Assembly: GCF_030295915.1 (NCBI RefSeq) | Contig: NZ_AP027361.1 | Location: 1,302,001 to 1,366,000, forward strand | Origin: Thalassotalea sediminis | GTDB taxonomy: Bacteria > Pseudomonadota > Gammaproteobacteria > Enterobacterales > Alteromonadaceae | Length of the DNA: 64,000 bases | Reading direction: 5' to 3' | Shown here: one piece after another, positions 45,315 to 54,399 of the stretch | Position numbering within the stretch: position 1 is the stretch's first letter | How the letters are laid out: every line of letters begins with the position of its first letter | The notes under the pieces: model-generated | Database searches by the model: none | Told to the model about the DNA's origin: nothing | What the model saw: the letters and a program-made list of their open reading frames with translations, nothing else | Made by a program: the position numbers and the translations under genes

Positions 45315-48272
45315 TTGAATGAGAAACATTCAATGCCAATGTTGAAACAACTGTATAACTATATCGATAGACAACTCGCTATGTATTGCATGGTAAACGA
45401 AAGCGTAAGGTGCATACGCACCTTGTTTTACTGTGTAATTTATCTCTCATTATGTTTAGGGAATGTTAAGAACGCACAAGCGGCTGAACGGTACCTTTTT
45501 AATATCCCTGTAATGGATGCTGCTGAAGCCTTAGATAAACTTGCTGAAATATCGGGGTATTCACTTTTGTACCCTTTTGATAATTCGATTAATATCAAAA
45601 CCAATCCTGTTGTTGGTACTTTTGTTTTAAAGGATGCTTTAGCTGTATTATTATTGAATACACCACTTAATGCCGTAGCAACAGATAAACGCGTCATTGT
45701 AGTATCTGCCACCTTACACGATAAGACTACTGATAATAACGAATCTGTTGTAACGCAAACTAATGCTTCACCGCCACATTCTGAAGCGAATCAAACAAAT
45801 AAAAAAGTTAACGCAGAACGTATTCAAATTATTGGTTCACGTCGTAATAATCGCTCACCAAGTAATGCATTGGCGCCACTTGATATCATCAGTAGACAGG
45901 AACTTAGTATGCAGGGCAGTAGGGATATCATATCGACGTTATCTACTATTATTCCTTCATATAATGCTAGTCAAGAAGCGATAAGTGATGCTGGTACTAT
46001 GGTCAGACCGGCAAATTTGAGAGGATTACCGACAGACAGTATGTTAATACTGGTAAATGGTAAACGCCGTCACCGTAGTGGCGTCATCTATGAATTTATC
46101 TCAGGGTTAAATGTAGGTGCACATGGTGTTGATTTAGCCCCAATTCCGAGCATCGCGTTGAAAAGTGTTGAAGTGTTGCGAGATGGTGCAACCGCACAAT
46201 ACGGCTCTGATGCTATAGCAGGTGTGATTAACTTTCGATTAGAGAACGATGCGCAGTTACGTCATATTGCAATGCGAACAGGACAGTATTATGCCGGTGA
46301 CGGCGCACAATATGAGCTAGCTGGAATTTTGGGAACTAAAATCGGTTCTGATGGCATAGCTAACTTTTCATTTGAAATTTCAGATAGTGATGCAACGTCC
46401 CGCGGTATTCAAGATCCCGCGGTTAACTCTTTAATTGCTAGTGGTATTAGCATTAGTGACATTAAAACACCTGTAGTTGATTGGGGGGCACCGAAAATAA
46501 AAGATAGTATAAAGTTGTTTTCCAATATTACGTTTGATGTTGGTCAAAGTGGTGATTATAAGCAACTTTATCTGTTTGGAAATTGGGCGCAACGTGAAAT
46601 TGATGGGAGTTTTTATTACCGTAACCCTAATACTAGAGCAAGTGTCTTTACTAATCCTCAAGACGGTTCTCGGTTATTTTTTGATATGACAGCTGATAAC
46701 AGTGGTAATTGTCCTGGAACGACAATTCCAGGCGCTATAGGTGATGCGCAAGCCCTAAGTTCAGTTGCTGAGAATGAGCAATGTTTTGCGTTTAATGAAT
46801 GGTTTCCTGGCGGTTTTACCCCAAGGTTTGGTGGTAAGGTTATTGATGCAAGTTTAGCGGCCGGTATTCGCGGCGCAATCTTGCTTAATGACGTTGAATT
46901 AACTTACGACACCAGTCTGGTGATTGGACAAAATAAGATTAATTACCAATTACGTAATAGTGTTAACGCATCACTTGGTCCATATTCGCCAACAGAATTT
47001 GAGCTTGGTTCTCAAATTCAGAGTGAAGGTGTATTTAATGCAGATTTTACTTATCCAATTGATCTTGGTTTTGAGTCTGAGTTAAACGTGGCATTTGGTT
47101 ATCAACATCATTTCGAGCAATTTGAAGTTGTAGCCGGAGATCGGGCATCTTATCAAAGGGGTAAGTATACAAGTAATGGCGAAGCTATTGGTGCGAATGG
47201 TTTTCCTGGCTTTTCACCAGAAACCGCTGATGTGAATGATCGAAATTCAAACGCTCTTTATTTAGACATAGAAGGTGATATTACACCAACGCTCTCTTTC
47301 TCACTTGCAACAAGGTATGAGGATATAGGTGAAATAGGGAATACCTTAGATGGAAAGTTATCTGCGCGATTACAAATTGACGATAACATTGCCTTACGCT
47401 CAACGATAAGTAACGGTTTTAGAGCGCCTACTGTTGGCCAGTCAACGCTACAACGTATTTCTACGTCGAACTCTATTATTAATGATGTTGTCGTTCAGCA
47501 ACGATCTCAACTGGTCAGCGCATTAAGCCCTATAGCGACTGAACGTTCAGGTGGAGAACTCGAACCAGAAAAGGCGACAAGCTTCGGTATAGGCTTATTA
47601 ACTGAGATTAAAGGCTTTAATGTTACGTTTGATTATTTTTATATTGATATTGAAGATCGCATATCGCTTTTCACCAGTGAAATTGTCGCAGCAGACAAAC
47701 CGCTATTAACTGCCTCAGATGTAAAATCAAATGTAACGAATATCAAATACTATGCGAATGACTTTAACTCAATAACTAAAGGGTTTGATTTAGTGGCAAG
47801 TCTACCGCTCGAATTCAACAGTGGAAATCACTTACTTTCGGTCGCATTAAACTATACAGATACTTCATTAGAGATAACAAATATCAAAAGTCCGATTTCT
47901 GTGGCTAATGTGCGTAAAGAGCGAGAACGTGGTGTACCTAAAACACGGGGAATATTTACCTATACATTTTCAAGGGGTAACCTTAAAGCTTTGGCCCGTA
48001 TTAACTATTATGGCAGCTTTTATAATGCACAGTTTAATGATGTAACGTTACTAGAAGAAGTTGCGCCTGTTGTTATTACTGACGTTGAAGTTTCTTACCG
48101 CTTTACTGACAGTTTGAATATTGCTATTGGTGCCAAAAATGTATTTGACGTTTACCCGGATGAATACAGTCAAGGGCGTTCTGCTGGGTTTTTAGGCGCT
48201 ATTTACCCTGCAAATTCACCATCAGGGTTTAACGGTGGTCAATACTACCTGCGATTAGGCTGGGATTTTTAA
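45315..48272 (+). CDS. TonB-dependent receptor with N-terminal STN signalling domain
   Basis: A 985-aa transducer-type receptor. The start is uncertain: TTG 45315 or ATG 45333, the latter giving 979 aa. The signal-like segment is TLFYCVIYLSLCLGNVKNAQA (about 36-56). An STN domain follows (about 59-131, RYLFNIPVMDAAEALDKL ... GTFVLKDALAVLLLNTPL), then a linker, a plug (about 165-285, NLRGLPTDSMLILVNGKRRH) and a barrel ending WDF. The STN domain contacts the FecR periplasmic domain. Sequence blocks shared with the preceding receptor show the two arose by duplication. Ligand unknown. Confidence 0.92.
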   Translation: MNEKHSMPMLKQLYNYIDRQLAMYCMVNESVRCIRTLFYCVIYLSLCLGNVKNAQAAERYLFNIPVMDAAEALDKLAEISGYSLLYPFDNSINIKTNPVVGTFVLKDALAVLLLNTPLNAVATDKRVIVVSATLHDKTTDNNESVVTQTNASPPHSEANQTNKKVNAERIQIIGSRRNNRSPSNALAPLDIISRQELSMQGSRDIISTLSTIIPSYNASQEAISDAGTMVRPANLRGLPTDSMLILVNGKRRHRSGVIYEFISGLNVGAHGVDLAPIPSIALKSVEVLRDGATAQYGSDAIAGVINFRLENDAQLRHIAMRTGQYYAGDGAQYELAGILGTKIGSDGIANFSFEISDSDATSRGIQDPAVNSLIASGISISDIKTPVVDWGAPKIKDSIKLFSNITFDVGQSGDYKQLYLFGNWAQREIDGSFYYRNPNTRASVFTNPQDGSRLFFDMTADNSGNCPGTTIPGAIGDAQALSSVAENEQCFAFNEWFPGGFTPRFGGKVIDASLAAGIRGAILLNDVELTYDTSLVIGQNKINYQLRNSVNASLGPYSPTEFELGSQIQSEGVFNADFTYPIDLGFESELNVAFGYQHHFEQFEVVAGDRASYQRGKYTSNGEAIGANGFPGFSPETADVNDRNSNALYLDIEGDITPTLSFSLATRYEDIGEIGNTLDGKLSARLQIDDNIALRSTISNGFRAPTVGQSTLQRISTSNSIINDVVVQQRSQLVSALSPIATERSGGELEPEKATSFGIGLLTEIKGFNVTFDYFYIDIEDRISLFTSEIVAADKPLLTASDVKSNVTNIKYYANDFNSITKGFDLVASLPLEFNSGNHLLSVALNYTDTSLEITNIKSPISVANVRKERERGVPKTRGIFTYTFSRGNLKALARINYYGSFYNAQFNDVTLLEEVAPVVITDVEVSYRFTDSLNIAIGAKNVFDVYPDEYSQGRSAGFLGAIYPANSPSGFNGGQYYLRLGWDF

Positions 48273-48329
48273 TTAGCGCAACGTGGTGCCAAATTGAAAA
48301 TGTTTTAGCGATTAGCAAAAGTAGGTGAA

Positions 48330-48365
48330 AACAATAAAGTCAATCATACGATTGGCTTTATTGTT
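48330..48365. terminator. Bidirectional terminator between receptor and DUF4426 genes
   Basis: A 16-bp stem (AACAATAAAGTCAATC with GATTGGCTTTATTGTT, one G-T pair) and a 4-base ATAC loop sits between convergent gene ends. It has A-rich and T-rich flanks suitable for both directions. Confidence 0.85.
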
Positions 48366-48378
48366 CATTATTACCTTG

Positions 48379-48816
48379 CTATTCAGCGTAAAACTTTTGT
48401 TTGAAACTTAATTGATGACTTTCTTTATCATTACTGATCGTTAAATTGAAACGAATCGTTTCATCATTGCGATACTTCACTTGTGCTAAGTAATAAATTG
48501 CATTTCCTTCAACCACTTCAATAAAGTTTAATACTTTATCTTGACCAAGTAAGTTTTTCGCCGTCCCGGTAATTTTTACTTTTTGTGCTGGCATTCCTTC
48601 GATAGTGTTATCTAAAACCGAAATATTTATTAAACCATTATATTTACTACGTTCAATGCCATATGTTCTGGCAACCTCTGGCGTCAAAAATGTCGCACCT
48701 ATTGCCATATAATGCACATTCATCTTACCAAGCTTTTTCATGTTTTCTGCGGCAGCACTCGTACAAATAAGCAGGGCTAAAAGTACAGTAATACATATTT
48801 TGCTAGAAATTTTCAT
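48379..48816 (-). CDS. DUF4426 exported protein
   Basis: A 145-aa protein started at ATG 48816 (MKISSKICITVLLALL); the ATG 12 bases earlier overlaps the GGAG ribosome site and is rejected. It has a signal peptide ending near SAAA, then NVHYMAIGATFLTPEVARTYGIERS, the DUF4426 hallmark, and a beta-rich C-terminus ending FKQKF. Function unknown. In related marine genomes this gene lies between yggT and rdgB; here it follows yggT but rdgB is across the 14-kb block. Confidence 0.85.
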   Translation of the reverse strand: MKISSKICITVLLALLICTSAAAENMKKLGKMNVHYMAIGATFLTPEVARTYGIERSKYNGLINISVLDNTIEGMPAQKVKITGTAKNLLGQDKVLNFIEVVEGNAIYYLAQVKYRNDETIRFNLTISNDKESHQLSFKQKFYAE

Positions 48817-48889
48817 ATTACACTCCATAAAAAAATGGCCATGAATTAAGTATAGTCATAGCCATTTATATTCCAATTTATCGTGTTAA

Positions 48890-49438
48890 TTACAGCATTG
48901 CCCAATAGGGGATCAAACCGGATAACGTAATATTGATTACATTAAGCAATAAAAAGGCTACTAAGACTGATAAATCTAAACCTCCTATTGCCGGGATGAT
49001 TTTACGAATCGGTCGTAAAAATGGGTCGGTTAGTTGATGCAAAATAACATGTGTAGGGTTATAACCTTGTACTACCCAACTCATTACCGCCATCACTAGC
49101 ATCAAAACAAATAAGAGAAAACCTGTTTGTTTGATCAAATATAGTACGCCTATAAATAGCGCCGATAGTGGATCAAAAGGACCACCATTTAACATTGGGA
49201 TGACGATAAACTTGAGTACAGCGACTAAGTATGCGATCAATAATGTTGCCATATCAATACCACCAACGCCAGGAATTATACGTCGAAGCGGTATAACTAA
49301 AGGGTTTGTAATCTTGACAACAAATTGACTCAACGGGTTGTAAAAGTCAGCACGTACTAATTGTAACCAAACACGAACCACCAATAACATTAACAAGGCA
49401 TCAAAAAAGAAGCCGAGTAAGTAATTAATTGCAGCCAT
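48890..49438 (-). CDS. yggT: YggT-family integral membrane protein
   Basis: A 182-aa inner-membrane protein with two copies of the YggT unit. Each shows a helix, then a re-entrant pattern of the type YNPLSQFVVKITNPLVIPLR (about 33-52) and YNPTHVILHQLTDPFLRPIR (about 124-143), both closing in a GGIDxA or GGLDLS stretch. The family is implicated in osmotic stress and cell division or Fts site assembly in different bacteria, without a settled mechanism. It follows proC with a 95-base gap on the same strand. Confidence 0.92.
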   Translation of the reverse strand: MAAINYLLGFFFDALLMLLVVRVWLQLVRADFYNPLSQFVVKITNPLVIPLRRIIPGVGGIDMATLLIAYLVAVLKFIVIPMLNGGPFDPLSALFIGVLYLIKQTGFLLFVLMLVMAVMSWVVQGYNPTHVILHQLTDPFLRPIRKIIPAIGGLDLSVLVAFLLLNVINITLSGLIPYWAML

Positions 49439-49533
49439 TCAAAATTCTCCAATATACTCTTAACACTAAAGATGGTAACAAATTGATGTGTTTTCAATAT
49501 TAAAAGTGTTAATTATTATTTATTTGCGTGTGT

Positions 49534-50349
49534 TTATGCGTTGCTTTCTGCCATTTCTTTTGCACGTTGCTTTGCTGAATGCATGGCACTACTAACAAGC
49601 TTATCTAGACCGCCTTCTATTAAGGTTGTTAGCGCAGCTTGCGTTGTACCTCCCTTAGAGGTCACTTTTTCACGTAATGTGCTGATTGAGTCAGTATTTT
49701 GTACAACCATTTCAGCTGCGCCTAACGCTGTTTGTTGCACAAGCTGACGACTTTCTTGTGCTGAAAAGCCCATATTAATTGCTTCTTTTTCCATCGCTTC
49801 CATAAACAAGAAAAAATAAGCAGGCGCAGAACCTGATACTGCAATAATGTCGTCTATTTCGCTCTCATCTTTAAGCCATTTGGTAATACCAACAGACTGC
49901 ATTAACGCATCTGCTTCGGCTTTTTGTTGGTCATTTACTTGTGCAGAAGGGAACATACCAGAAACCCCTAAGCCAACTTGAGATGGCGTATTTGGCATAG
50001 TACGAATAATTGGACATGGTTTACCTAGTGCTTTTTCCATGGTTGCCATTGTGCATCCAGCGGCAACAGAAATGAAACATTTATCTGCTACATTCACCGC
50101 CGAACTAATTTGTTTGCATACGTCGGCAATAAAATAAGGTTTAACTCCCAAAACGATGATGTCTGCAAAGTTAGCTGCTTCAATATTATCGTTAGTATGC
50201 AAAATATTATAATTACTCGCTAATTTTTCACGTTTTTCAGGTGAAGGGTTTGATACCATGACATCGCTTGGCGTAAAGCCATTGCTTATTAAACCCGTAA
50301 TGATGGCGCTATTCATATTACCTGCGCCAATAAAAGCTATTTTACTCAT
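49534..50349 (-). CDS. proC: Pyrroline-5-carboxylate reductase
   Basis: A 271-aa NAD(P)H-dependent enzyme performing the final step of proline synthesis. It opens with IAFIGAGNMNSAIITGL (Rossmann GxGxxx). ADIIVLGVKPYF and the RTMPNTPSQVGLGVS substrate loop follow. The C-terminal dimer helix has VSGSAPAYFFLFMEAME and KVTSKGGTTQAAL. It lies in the yggS-proC-yggT operon. Its closeness to the putA block is coincidental if that block is an insertion. Confidence 0.96.
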   Translation of the reverse strand: MSKIAFIGAGNMNSAIITGLISNGFTPSDVMVSNPSPEKREKLASNYNILHTNDNIEAANFADIIVLGVKPYFIADVCKQISSAVNVADKCFISVAAGCTMATMEKALGKPCPIIRTMPNTPSQVGLGVSGMFPSAQVNDQQKAEADALMQSVGITKWLKDESEIDDIIAVSGSAPAYFFLFMEAMEKEAINMGFSAQESRQLVQQTALGAAEMVVQNTDSISTLREKVTSKGGTTQAALTTLIEGGLDKLVSSAMHSAKQRAKEMAESNA

Positions 50350-50364
50350 TCGATTTTCCTAAAA

Positions 50365-51039
50365 CTATGTTCGAGCGCCAAAAATGGCCGTACCTATACG
50401 TACCATGGTGGAGCCATGAGATATGGCTTGCGCTAAATCGCCAGACATACCCATTGATAATGTATTAACGGTTTCATACCGATGTTGGAGTATTTGAAAT
50501 AACGATGCCATTCTAGCAAAACTTTGAACAGCATTGTGTTTTTCTGGAATAGCCATTAACCCTCTTAAGGTTAGATTGTCTGCGTTAGCTACCATTGCTG
50601 CTAGCTCATCTAACTCGTTGACTTCAATGCCAGATTTAGATGCCTCACCACTAATATTTACTTGTAAACAAACATTGAGAGGGGTATCTTGACCAGAACG
50701 CTGTTCGTTTAATCGTGTAATAATTTTTTTGCGATCAACACTTTGAACCCAAGAGAAGTGTTCAGCGATTAAACGAGTTTTATTTGACTGAATAGGGCCG
50801 ATAAAGTGCCAGCAGATATGTTCAAGATCAGCAAGCTGTTGAATTTTTTCAACAGCTTCTTGCAAATAGTTTTCACCAAATGCTATTTGACCTGCATGAT
50901 ATGCTTCGCGTACCTGAGAGTGAGGTTTAGTCTTGCTCACGGCCAACAATTGAACATCATTTCTGTTTCGTTTTGCTTGCTTACAAGCATCTGCAATTTG
51001 CAGTTCTACTTGAGCAAGATTATCTTTAATATGACTCAT
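50365..51039 (-). CDS. yggS: YggS/PLPBP: pyridoxal-phosphate homeostasis protein
   Basis: A 224-aa single-domain PLP-binding TIM-barrel protein. The PLP lysine lies in VQLLAVSKTKPHSQV (about Lys37). FGENYLQEAVEKIQQL and WHFIGPIQSNKTRLI are the family signatures, and the phosphate loop SMGMSGDLAQAI and VRIGTAIFG close it. It controls PLP balance and affects amino-acid metabolism but has no known enzymatic activity. It heads the yggS-proC-yggT group and is divergent from pilT across 67 bases. Confidence 0.95.
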   Translation of the reverse strand: MSHIKDNLAQVELQIADACKQAKRNRNDVQLLAVSKTKPHSQVREAYHAGQIAFGENYLQEAVEKIQQLADLEHICWHFIGPIQSNKTRLIAEHFSWVQSVDRKKIITRLNEQRSGQDTPLNVCLQVNISGEASKSGIEVNELDELAAMVANADNLTLRGLMAIPEKHNAVQSFARMASLFQILQHRYETVNTLSMGMSGDLAQAISHGSTMVRIGTAIFGART

Positions 51040-51106
51040 TACTTAAATTTTTTGCCATCTATGTGTTGCCACATAAATGCCGTTGTTAACAATCAAAGAG
51101 GTTTTT

Positions 51107-52150
51107 ATGGATATTACCGAATTACTCGCATTTAGCGTAGAAAATAATGCTTCGGATTTACATCTTTCTACTGGTGTTCCACCTTTAATTCGCGTGGATG
51201 GCGATGTACGTAAACTTAACATACCTGCGTTTGAAGCCAAAGACGTAAATGCACTTGTTTATGACATTATGAATGATCGCCAACGAAAAGAGTACGAAGA
51301 AAACATGGAAGTCGACTTTTCCTTTGAAGTGCCAAACTTAGCGCGCTTCAGGGTAAACGCTTTTAATCAAAATCGCGGTCCAGCTGCTGTATTTCGTACC
51401 ATTCCTAGCAAAGTACTTTCATTAGATGACCTTGGCTGTCCAGATATCTTTAGAACAATTTCTGAAAATCCTCGTGGCTTAGTGCTAGTTACCGGGCCAA
51501 CAGGTTCTGGTAAGTCAACGACACTAGCAGCAATGATAGATTACATCAACAATATGAAGCATGATCATATTTTAACGATTGAAGATCCTATCGAATTTGT
51601 TCACGAAAACAAAATGTGTCTGATCAACCAACGTGAAGTGCATCGCGATACTTTGAGTTTTAACGCCGCATTACGTTCTGCATTGCGCGAAGATCCTGAT
51701 GTTATTCTTGTTGGTGAGATGCGTGATTTAGAAACGATTCGTCTTGCGATGACAGCAGCTGAAACCGGTCATTTAGTGTTTGGTACCTTACATACTACAT
51801 CTGCGCCTAAAACGATTGACCGTATTATTGATGTATTCCCTGCTGAAGAAAAATCTATGGTGCGCTCTATGTTGTCAGAGTCATTACGTGCTGTTATTTC
51901 ACAAACACTTGTTAAAAAGGTCGGTGGAGGGCGTGTTGCGGCACATGAGATCATGATCGGTGTGCCAGCGATAAGAAACCTTATTCGTGAAGATAAGGTG
52001 GCACAAATGTATTCTGCGATTCAAACGGGGATGCAACATGGTATGCAGACCATGGATCAATGCTTACAGAACTTGGTGAATAGAGGTTTAATTACCCGTC
52101 AAGATGCGATGGAAAAAGCGGCCGATAAAAAACAATTTCAAGGGTTTTAG
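51107..52150 (+). CDS. pilT: Type IV pilus retraction ATPase PilT
   Basis: A 347-aa hexameric ATPase at the cytoplasmic side of type IV pili. I start it at ATG 51107 (MDITELLAFSVENNASDLHL), behind AGAGG; the open frame begins 10 codons earlier. Walker A is GPTGSGKSTT, followed by the Asp box (ILTIEDPIEFVH), Walker B (DPDVILVGEMRD), and His box (TGHLVFGTLHTTSA). The C-terminal AIRNLIREDK is the PilT-specific AIRNLIRE motif needed for retraction. It is followed 9 bases later by pilU. Confidence 0.96.
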   Translation: MDITELLAFSVENNASDLHLSTGVPPLIRVDGDVRKLNIPAFEAKDVNALVYDIMNDRQRKEYEENMEVDFSFEVPNLARFRVNAFNQNRGPAAVFRTIPSKVLSLDDLGCPDIFRTISENPRGLVLVTGPTGSGKSTTLAAMIDYINNMKHDHILTIEDPIEFVHENKMCLINQREVHRDTLSFNAALRSALREDPDVILVGEMRDLETIRLAMTAAETGHLVFGTLHTTSAPKTIDRIIDVFPAEEKSMVRSMLSESLRAVISQTLVKKVGGGRVAAHEIMIGVPAIRNLIREDKVAQMYSAIQTGMQHGMQTMDQCLQNLVNRGLITRQDAMEKAADKKQFQGF

Positions 52151-52159
52151 GAGTAAGTT

Positions 52160-53287
52160 ATGCTAAGTTTTCATAATTACCTCGAAAAAATGGTGCAGCA
52201 TGATGCTTCTGATATGTTTGTTACCGCTAAACTGCCTGTCAGTGCGAAGGTCAACGGCGAACTTACGCCTATTGATGAAGCCGTATTAACGCCAGAACAA
52301 GCTTTAGAGCTTGTACATAATGCAATGAATGACAAGCAGAAAAAGCAATTTGACCAAGAAAAAGAATGTAACTTTGCTATTTCAATTGATGGTATTGGCC
52401 GTTTTCGTGTTTCCGCTTTTTGGCAGCGCGACATGGCTGGTATGGTTATTCGCCGTATTGTTACTGATATACCAGATGCAGACGATTTAGGACTCCCTTC
52501 GGTACTTAAAGACGTTGTTATGTCAAAGCGTGGTTTAGTATTATTCGTTGGTGGTACAGGTACGGGTAAGTCGACGTCAATGGCGGCTTTAATTGGTTAT
52601 CGCAATAAAAACTCGAGAGGCCATATCCTTACGATTGAAGATCCTGTGGAATTTGTCCATGAACATGGAAAATCAATGGTAACGCAACGCGAGGTTGGCC
52701 TAGATACGGAAAGTTTTGATGCCGCGTTGAAGAGTTCGTTGCGTCAAGCGCCAGATGTTATTCTTATTGGTGAGATCAGAAGCCAAGAAATTATGGAGCA
52801 TGCGTTGGCGTTTGCTGAAACAGGGCACTTATGTATTGCTACATTACATGCCAATAATGCTAACCAAGCGATTGATCGTATCATGCACTTAGTACCCGCA
52901 GAACAACATGGAAAATTGTTATTTGATTTAGCATTGAACCTAAGAGGTATTGTTGCACAGCAATTGATACCAACGCGAGATGGTAATGGTCGTGTTGCCG
53001 CTATCGAAATTTTACTTAATTCACCTTACATCGCTGAACTTATTAAGAAAGGCGAAGTAGGCGATATTAAAGAAGTAATGGAAAAATCTACCGAGCAAGG
53101 CATGCAAACCTTTGACCAAGCACTGTTTAATTTATATCAGCGAGGTTTAATTAATTATGCGGATGCGATACACCATGCTGATTCACCAAATGATCTACGC
53201 TTAATGATTAAACTACGCAGTAATGATCAAGGTGGTAGTGGTTCATTGTCGGGCGTAACAATAGACGGTTTAGATCCAAAAGATTAA
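52160..53287 (+). CDS. pilU: Type IV pilus retraction ATPase PilU
   Basis: A 375-aa PilT paralogue. Walker A GGTGTGKSTS, Asp box ILTIEDPVEFVH, Walker B APDVILIGEIRS and His box TGHLCIATLHANNA are all intact. The C-terminal PYIAELIKKGEVGDIKEVM replaces the PilT AIRNLIRE, and a Ser/Gly-rich tail (GGSGSLSGVTIDG) distinguishes PilU. It works with PilT in retraction under load. The pilTU operon ends in a strong terminator. Confidence 0.96.
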   Translation: MLSFHNYLEKMVQHDASDMFVTAKLPVSAKVNGELTPIDEAVLTPEQALELVHNAMNDKQKKQFDQEKECNFAISIDGIGRFRVSAFWQRDMAGMVIRRIVTDIPDADDLGLPSVLKDVVMSKRGLVLFVGGTGTGKSTSMAALIGYRNKNSRGHILTIEDPVEFVHEHGKSMVTQREVGLDTESFDAALKSSLRQAPDVILIGEIRSQEIMEHALAFAETGHLCIATLHANNANQAIDRIMHLVPAEQHGKLLFDLALNLRGIVAQQLIPTRDGNGRVAAIEILLNSPYIAELIKKGEVGDIKEVMEKSTEQGMQTFDQALFNLYQRGLINYADAIHHADSPNDLRLMIKLRSNDQGGSGSLSGVTIDGLDPKD

Positions 53288-53319
53288 GTTTTTAAATGTA
53301 ATTACCCTGAGCTCAGGCT

Positions 53320-53359
53320 AAAAAGCGTTGATAAAAGAGATCTTTATCAGCGCTTTTTA
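53320..53359. terminator. Terminator after pilU, shared with the convergent gene
   Basis: A long stem (AAAAAGCG, then TTGATAAA, against TTTATCAG, then CGCTTTTT, one G-T pair) with an AGAGATC-type loop ends in TTTTT on the plus strand. Its last 3 bases coincide with the end of the convergent membrane-protein gene. Upstream, CCTGAGCTCAGG (53306-53317) is a separate 12-bp palindrome. Confidence 0.88.
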
Positions 53360-53722
53360 ACTATTTTGCCAAACTAAAAGTACACTCCAACTAAACGCCG
53401 CGATTAATGCTAAAAGGTAACTAAGCCAGTTTTTCTCAGAGTTATCATTATTGTTCTTAAACACCACATTGAGCGCTAACGTCACCATAGGCACAAGTAC
53501 AAAACCACCATACATGAGGCCGTAGCTGAAAAAGGCTGTTGTCGCTGCGTGTATTGCGTCAGTTAGTGATTCGAAAGGAGCGCTTGAAAAAGGGCCACTT
53601 AACCCTCTGATTGGTACGGGATACTTATAGAAAATAACAAATAAAACAGAAATGAGGTAACTTAACAGCAATGATAAGGCTATTTGTTTCACCGTATTAC
53701 GTACTGAGTTTTGATTTTTCAT
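53357..53722 (-). CDS. Hypothetical membrane protein, three helices
   Basis: A 121-aa protein I do not recognise. Hydrophobic segments at about 12-32, 62-86 and 99-118 predict three transmembrane helices. Between the first two is a proline/serine-rich loop (YPVPIRGLSGPFSSAPF) probably on the periplasmic face. No motif suggests function. It is downstream of the NAD(P)-binding protein gene on the same strand (30-base gap) and may belong to the ruvX-yqgE-gshB transcript. Confidence 0.65.
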   Translation of the reverse strand: MKNQNSVRNTVKQIALSLLLSYLISVLFVIFYKYPVPIRGLSGPFSSAPFESLTDAIHAATTAFFSYGLMYGGFVLVPMVTLALNVVFKNNNDNSEKNWLSYLLALIAAFSWSVLLVWQNS

Positions 53723-53752
53723 GTTAATACCCCTATTTCATTATCCATTGAC

Positions 53753-54397
53753 TTAGGTATTAAATAACTCATCCAGTGAGTATATTTCACACTGTTCACC
53801 TTGTTGTTTACTTAGTGATATCATTTTCTTCGCGACTTGAGCACCTTCAATAGGGCGGTAGCGTTTTAGAAAAGGCAGCTTACATATAATGGGTAAAAGA
53901 TAACTGCTAAGCACCTCGCCAAGCCTAAATTGATTCCGTTCACCGAGCAATAATGAAGGTTGTAAAATACTTATCCGCTGAAAACTTAACGGTTTAACCA
54001 TATTTTCTAATTCACCTTTCATTTTGAAATAAGCGCTGTTGGCGTTTTTATTTGCACCACTCGACGATACTAACACATAGTGCGCTACGCCATTTTTTGC
54101 AGCCATTTTCGCTGCTTGATATTGGTAGCCAACATCAACAATTCGCTGGTTTTCTATTGAGCCTGCTTGTTTTTTGGTAGTGCCTAAACAAGAAAAGAGT
54201 ACATTACCGTTAAATTGTGCTGAGTAGCTTGGTAGTTTATTGAAATCAACGACATGATTAACGATTTTTTTACTGTTATATTGTATAGGTTTACGTGTGA
54301 TTGCGACGACCTTGCTAAATGTAGGGTCTGTTAATAATTGATTAAGCAAGTGTTGACCAATTAAGCCTGTGGCACCAATAACAATGGCTGTTTTCAT
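53753..54397 (-). CDS. Atypical SDR / NAD(P)H-binding protein
   Basis: A 214-aa Rossmann protein. IVIGATGLIGQHLLNQLL (4-21) is the extended-type GxxGxxG motif, and VLFSCLGTTKKQAGS and HYVLVSSSGANKNANS follow. This resembles the HTATIP2/TIP30-like atypical short-chain dehydrogenases. The catalytic YxxxK is present only loosely (SAYFKMKGELE). The role is unknown; a redox or sensor function is possible. It lies 2 bases past ruvX. Confidence 0.82.
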   Translation of the reverse strand: MKTAIVIGATGLIGQHLLNQLLTDPTFSKVVAITRKPIQYNSKKIVNHVVDFNKLPSYSAQFNGNVLFSCLGTTKKQAGSIENQRIVDVGYQYQAAKMAAKNGVAHYVLVSSSGANKNANSAYFKMKGELENMVKPLSFQRISILQPSLLLGERNQFRLGEVLSSYLLPIICKLPFLKRYRPIEGAQVAKKMISLSKQQGEQCEIYSLDELFNT

Positions 54398-54399
54398 TG

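Noticed and set aside
53306..53317. CCTGAGCTCAGG palindrome after pilU as a regulator site
   Set aside because: It lies between convergent gene ends next to a stronger terminator and is only 12 bp; no promoter is near.
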